DNA from: Eublepharis macularius
Lineage: Eukaryota; Chordata; Lepidosauria; Squamata; Eublepharidae
Assembly (NCBI RefSeq): GCF_028583425.1
Contig: NC_072798.1
Span: forward strand, 7,566,501 to 7,630,500
DNA: 64,000 nucleotides
Reading direction: 5' to 3'
Shown: one piece after another, positions 62,661-64,000 of the stretch
How positions within the stretch are numbered: the first letter of the stretch is position 1
Layout of the letters: every line of letters begins with the position of its first letter
Translations under genes and position numbers: made by a program
The notes under the pieces: generated by a model
Databases searched by the model: none
Told to the model about the DNA's origin: nothing
Seen by the model: only the letters and a program-made list of their open reading frames with translations

Positions 62661-63054
62661 CCAGGTACTGAGTAGCAGGAATCTTGGACAGGAGGCTTCC
62701 CAAACCTGATTTGCTATGATATTTGAGACAAAGCTTGAAAGTAGAAAGTCTGAAAACCAATCTCATGTGGGACGGGCAGGAAGCTTCTAAAGGTAAAGCC
62801 AAATTCATAGCCTTGTCCTTTCTAATACATTTTTTTTATCACTTTCAAACCTCTGTCTAATCACTAGGCCTAGAAACTTTCCCACAAGCTGGAGGCTGTT
62901 GAAGCAAAGTCCTTTTCCCTAGTCCAGAACCTGGCAATCTTAACTTGAATTAAGCAGAGTTCTCTTTCTCCCAGGCCTCTTCCACAACTGTGGTATGGCA
63001 CATTTTAAAGAACAAGAATTTCATCGTCCAGTGAGATTCCTCTGTGTTTGAGTG
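62661..63054. other. Unassigned intronic sequence
   Basis: Nothing recognised. Confidence 0.5.
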
Positions 63055-63055
63055 A

Positions 63056-63276
63056 TAGGGTTCCCATCCTCCAGGTGGTGGCTGGAGATCTCCCAAGATT
63101 ACAACGGATCTCCAGGGGGGAGATATCAGTTTTCCTGGTAAAAATTGCTATCTTGGAAGGTGGACTCCATGGCGTTATACCCAGCCATGGTCCTGCCCCT
63201 CTCCAAATCCTGCAATCCCCAGGCTCCGCCCCCAAAATCTCCAGGAATTTCCTAACCTGGAGCTGGCAACCCCATC
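63056..63276 (+). mobile_element. GTTGCCAAC-type MITE, full length
   Basis: atagggttcccatcctccag, gattacaacggatctccagg, ggtggactccatggcgttat and cctggagctggcaacccca. Confidence 0.85.
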
Positions 63277-64000
63277 AAGTGAATTCCCACCGTGTCACAA
63301 ACGGCATAAATTCCCCATTTTATAGCTGAATGTGAATTGGAATCATGTGTGTGGAGAATAGTTTACTACTTTGGATTATTTTTCATTATGAGACTAGCAA
63401 GAAGGTCGAAGACTACAAAGGAGTAATTAATCCACGTGAAATGCCCTTGAAGATTCATCCCAGGCCAATCATTTCCCCATCTCCCTCTTTCTGCTTGCAC
63501 ACAGCCCAGTCGAACTGACCTTTCGCTTTTCTCAGAACAATTGCACGCTTGAACAGTCTGTGACTTACCCCCACCACCGCCACGCACACACTTCCCTGAA
63601 GCACAAACTAGAAGCCAAGTCTCTCTGATTTGTTCATTGCCTGCTTTAATGCCTCAGTTAAGGCTTACAGCTCTTCCGTACTATAAGATGATATCCAACA
63701 GGGCTGTTGTAAAGCTAAGTTTAATTAATTGTTTCTCAAACAATAGGGGGTCCCATAAAATAGCTATTTTAACGAAGAACAATACATGGAGCATGGAGGC
63801 ACAGTCCTTGACTTTTCTTAGGCCACAAACAGAGGGTGGCCGTTGTCACCCTGGGCAGAATTTGCAAGTAGGGCCCCAGAACTACTGTGGGTGGCCCTGG
63901 GCTTGCCCCGCAAAGGAGGGAAGGAGAAAGATCCAGCTCCAAAGCATGCCAGTCTTGCCAGCCATGTGGGGCTTGGCTGGGCAAGGTGCCTTTCTCTCTA
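63277..64000. other. Unassigned intronic sequence to the window edge
   Basis: No exon or named repeat seen. Confidence 0.5.

Overview
The window is vertebrate nuclear DNA, most likely from a squamate reptile and possibly a gecko-type lizard. The evidence is the repeat set: 5S-rRNA-derived SINEs, tRNA-derived SINEs with a Bov-B-type tail (Sauria SINE type), a Bov-B LINE fragment, L2/CR1-like LINE ends, an L1 copy, and a dense population of short fold-back DNA elements. There are no prokaryotic features, operons or CRISPR arrays. The organism call is inference; no database was searched.

Layout. Bases 1-52,700 look intergenic and are built almost entirely of interspersed and nested repeats. At about 52,900-53,620 there is a CpG island with two CCAAT boxes. 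It contains what looks like the first coding exon (+ strand, 53,400-53,451) of a secreted or membrane protein: Met-Arg-Pro-Ala, seven leucines, then a GTGAGT splice donor. From 53,452 to the right edge is probably intron 1 (at least 10.5 kb). I could not recognise a second exon, so the gene is not identified.

Mobile DNA. (1) An L1-type insertion at 10,392-11,941 has a perfect 14-bp target duplication, a poly-A tract and an intact ORF1, but no ORF2: a HAL1-like element. (2) Three families of short inverted-dimer elements (A, B and C here) show target duplications of 7-14 bp in several copies. They carry a conserved CTGANGA...GAAA core resembling a hammerhead ribozyme, as reported for Penelope-like retroelements. 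(3) hAT-type MITEs have terminal CAG and 8-bp target duplications. (4) Palindromic MITEs are present, two families with 3-bp target duplications. (5) One compact Helitron (TC...CTAG between A and T) carries an internal minisatellite. (6) Many SINE copies are present, several interrupted by later insertions, which gives a relative chronology.

The long open frames elsewhere are repeat-derived or chance. Repeat-poor blocks at about 9.84-10.07 kb, 28.1-28.5 kb and 36.3-37.0 kb are candidates for conserved noncoding elements. Family names A, B, C and the MITE/hAT labels are mine, defined by the sequences quoted.
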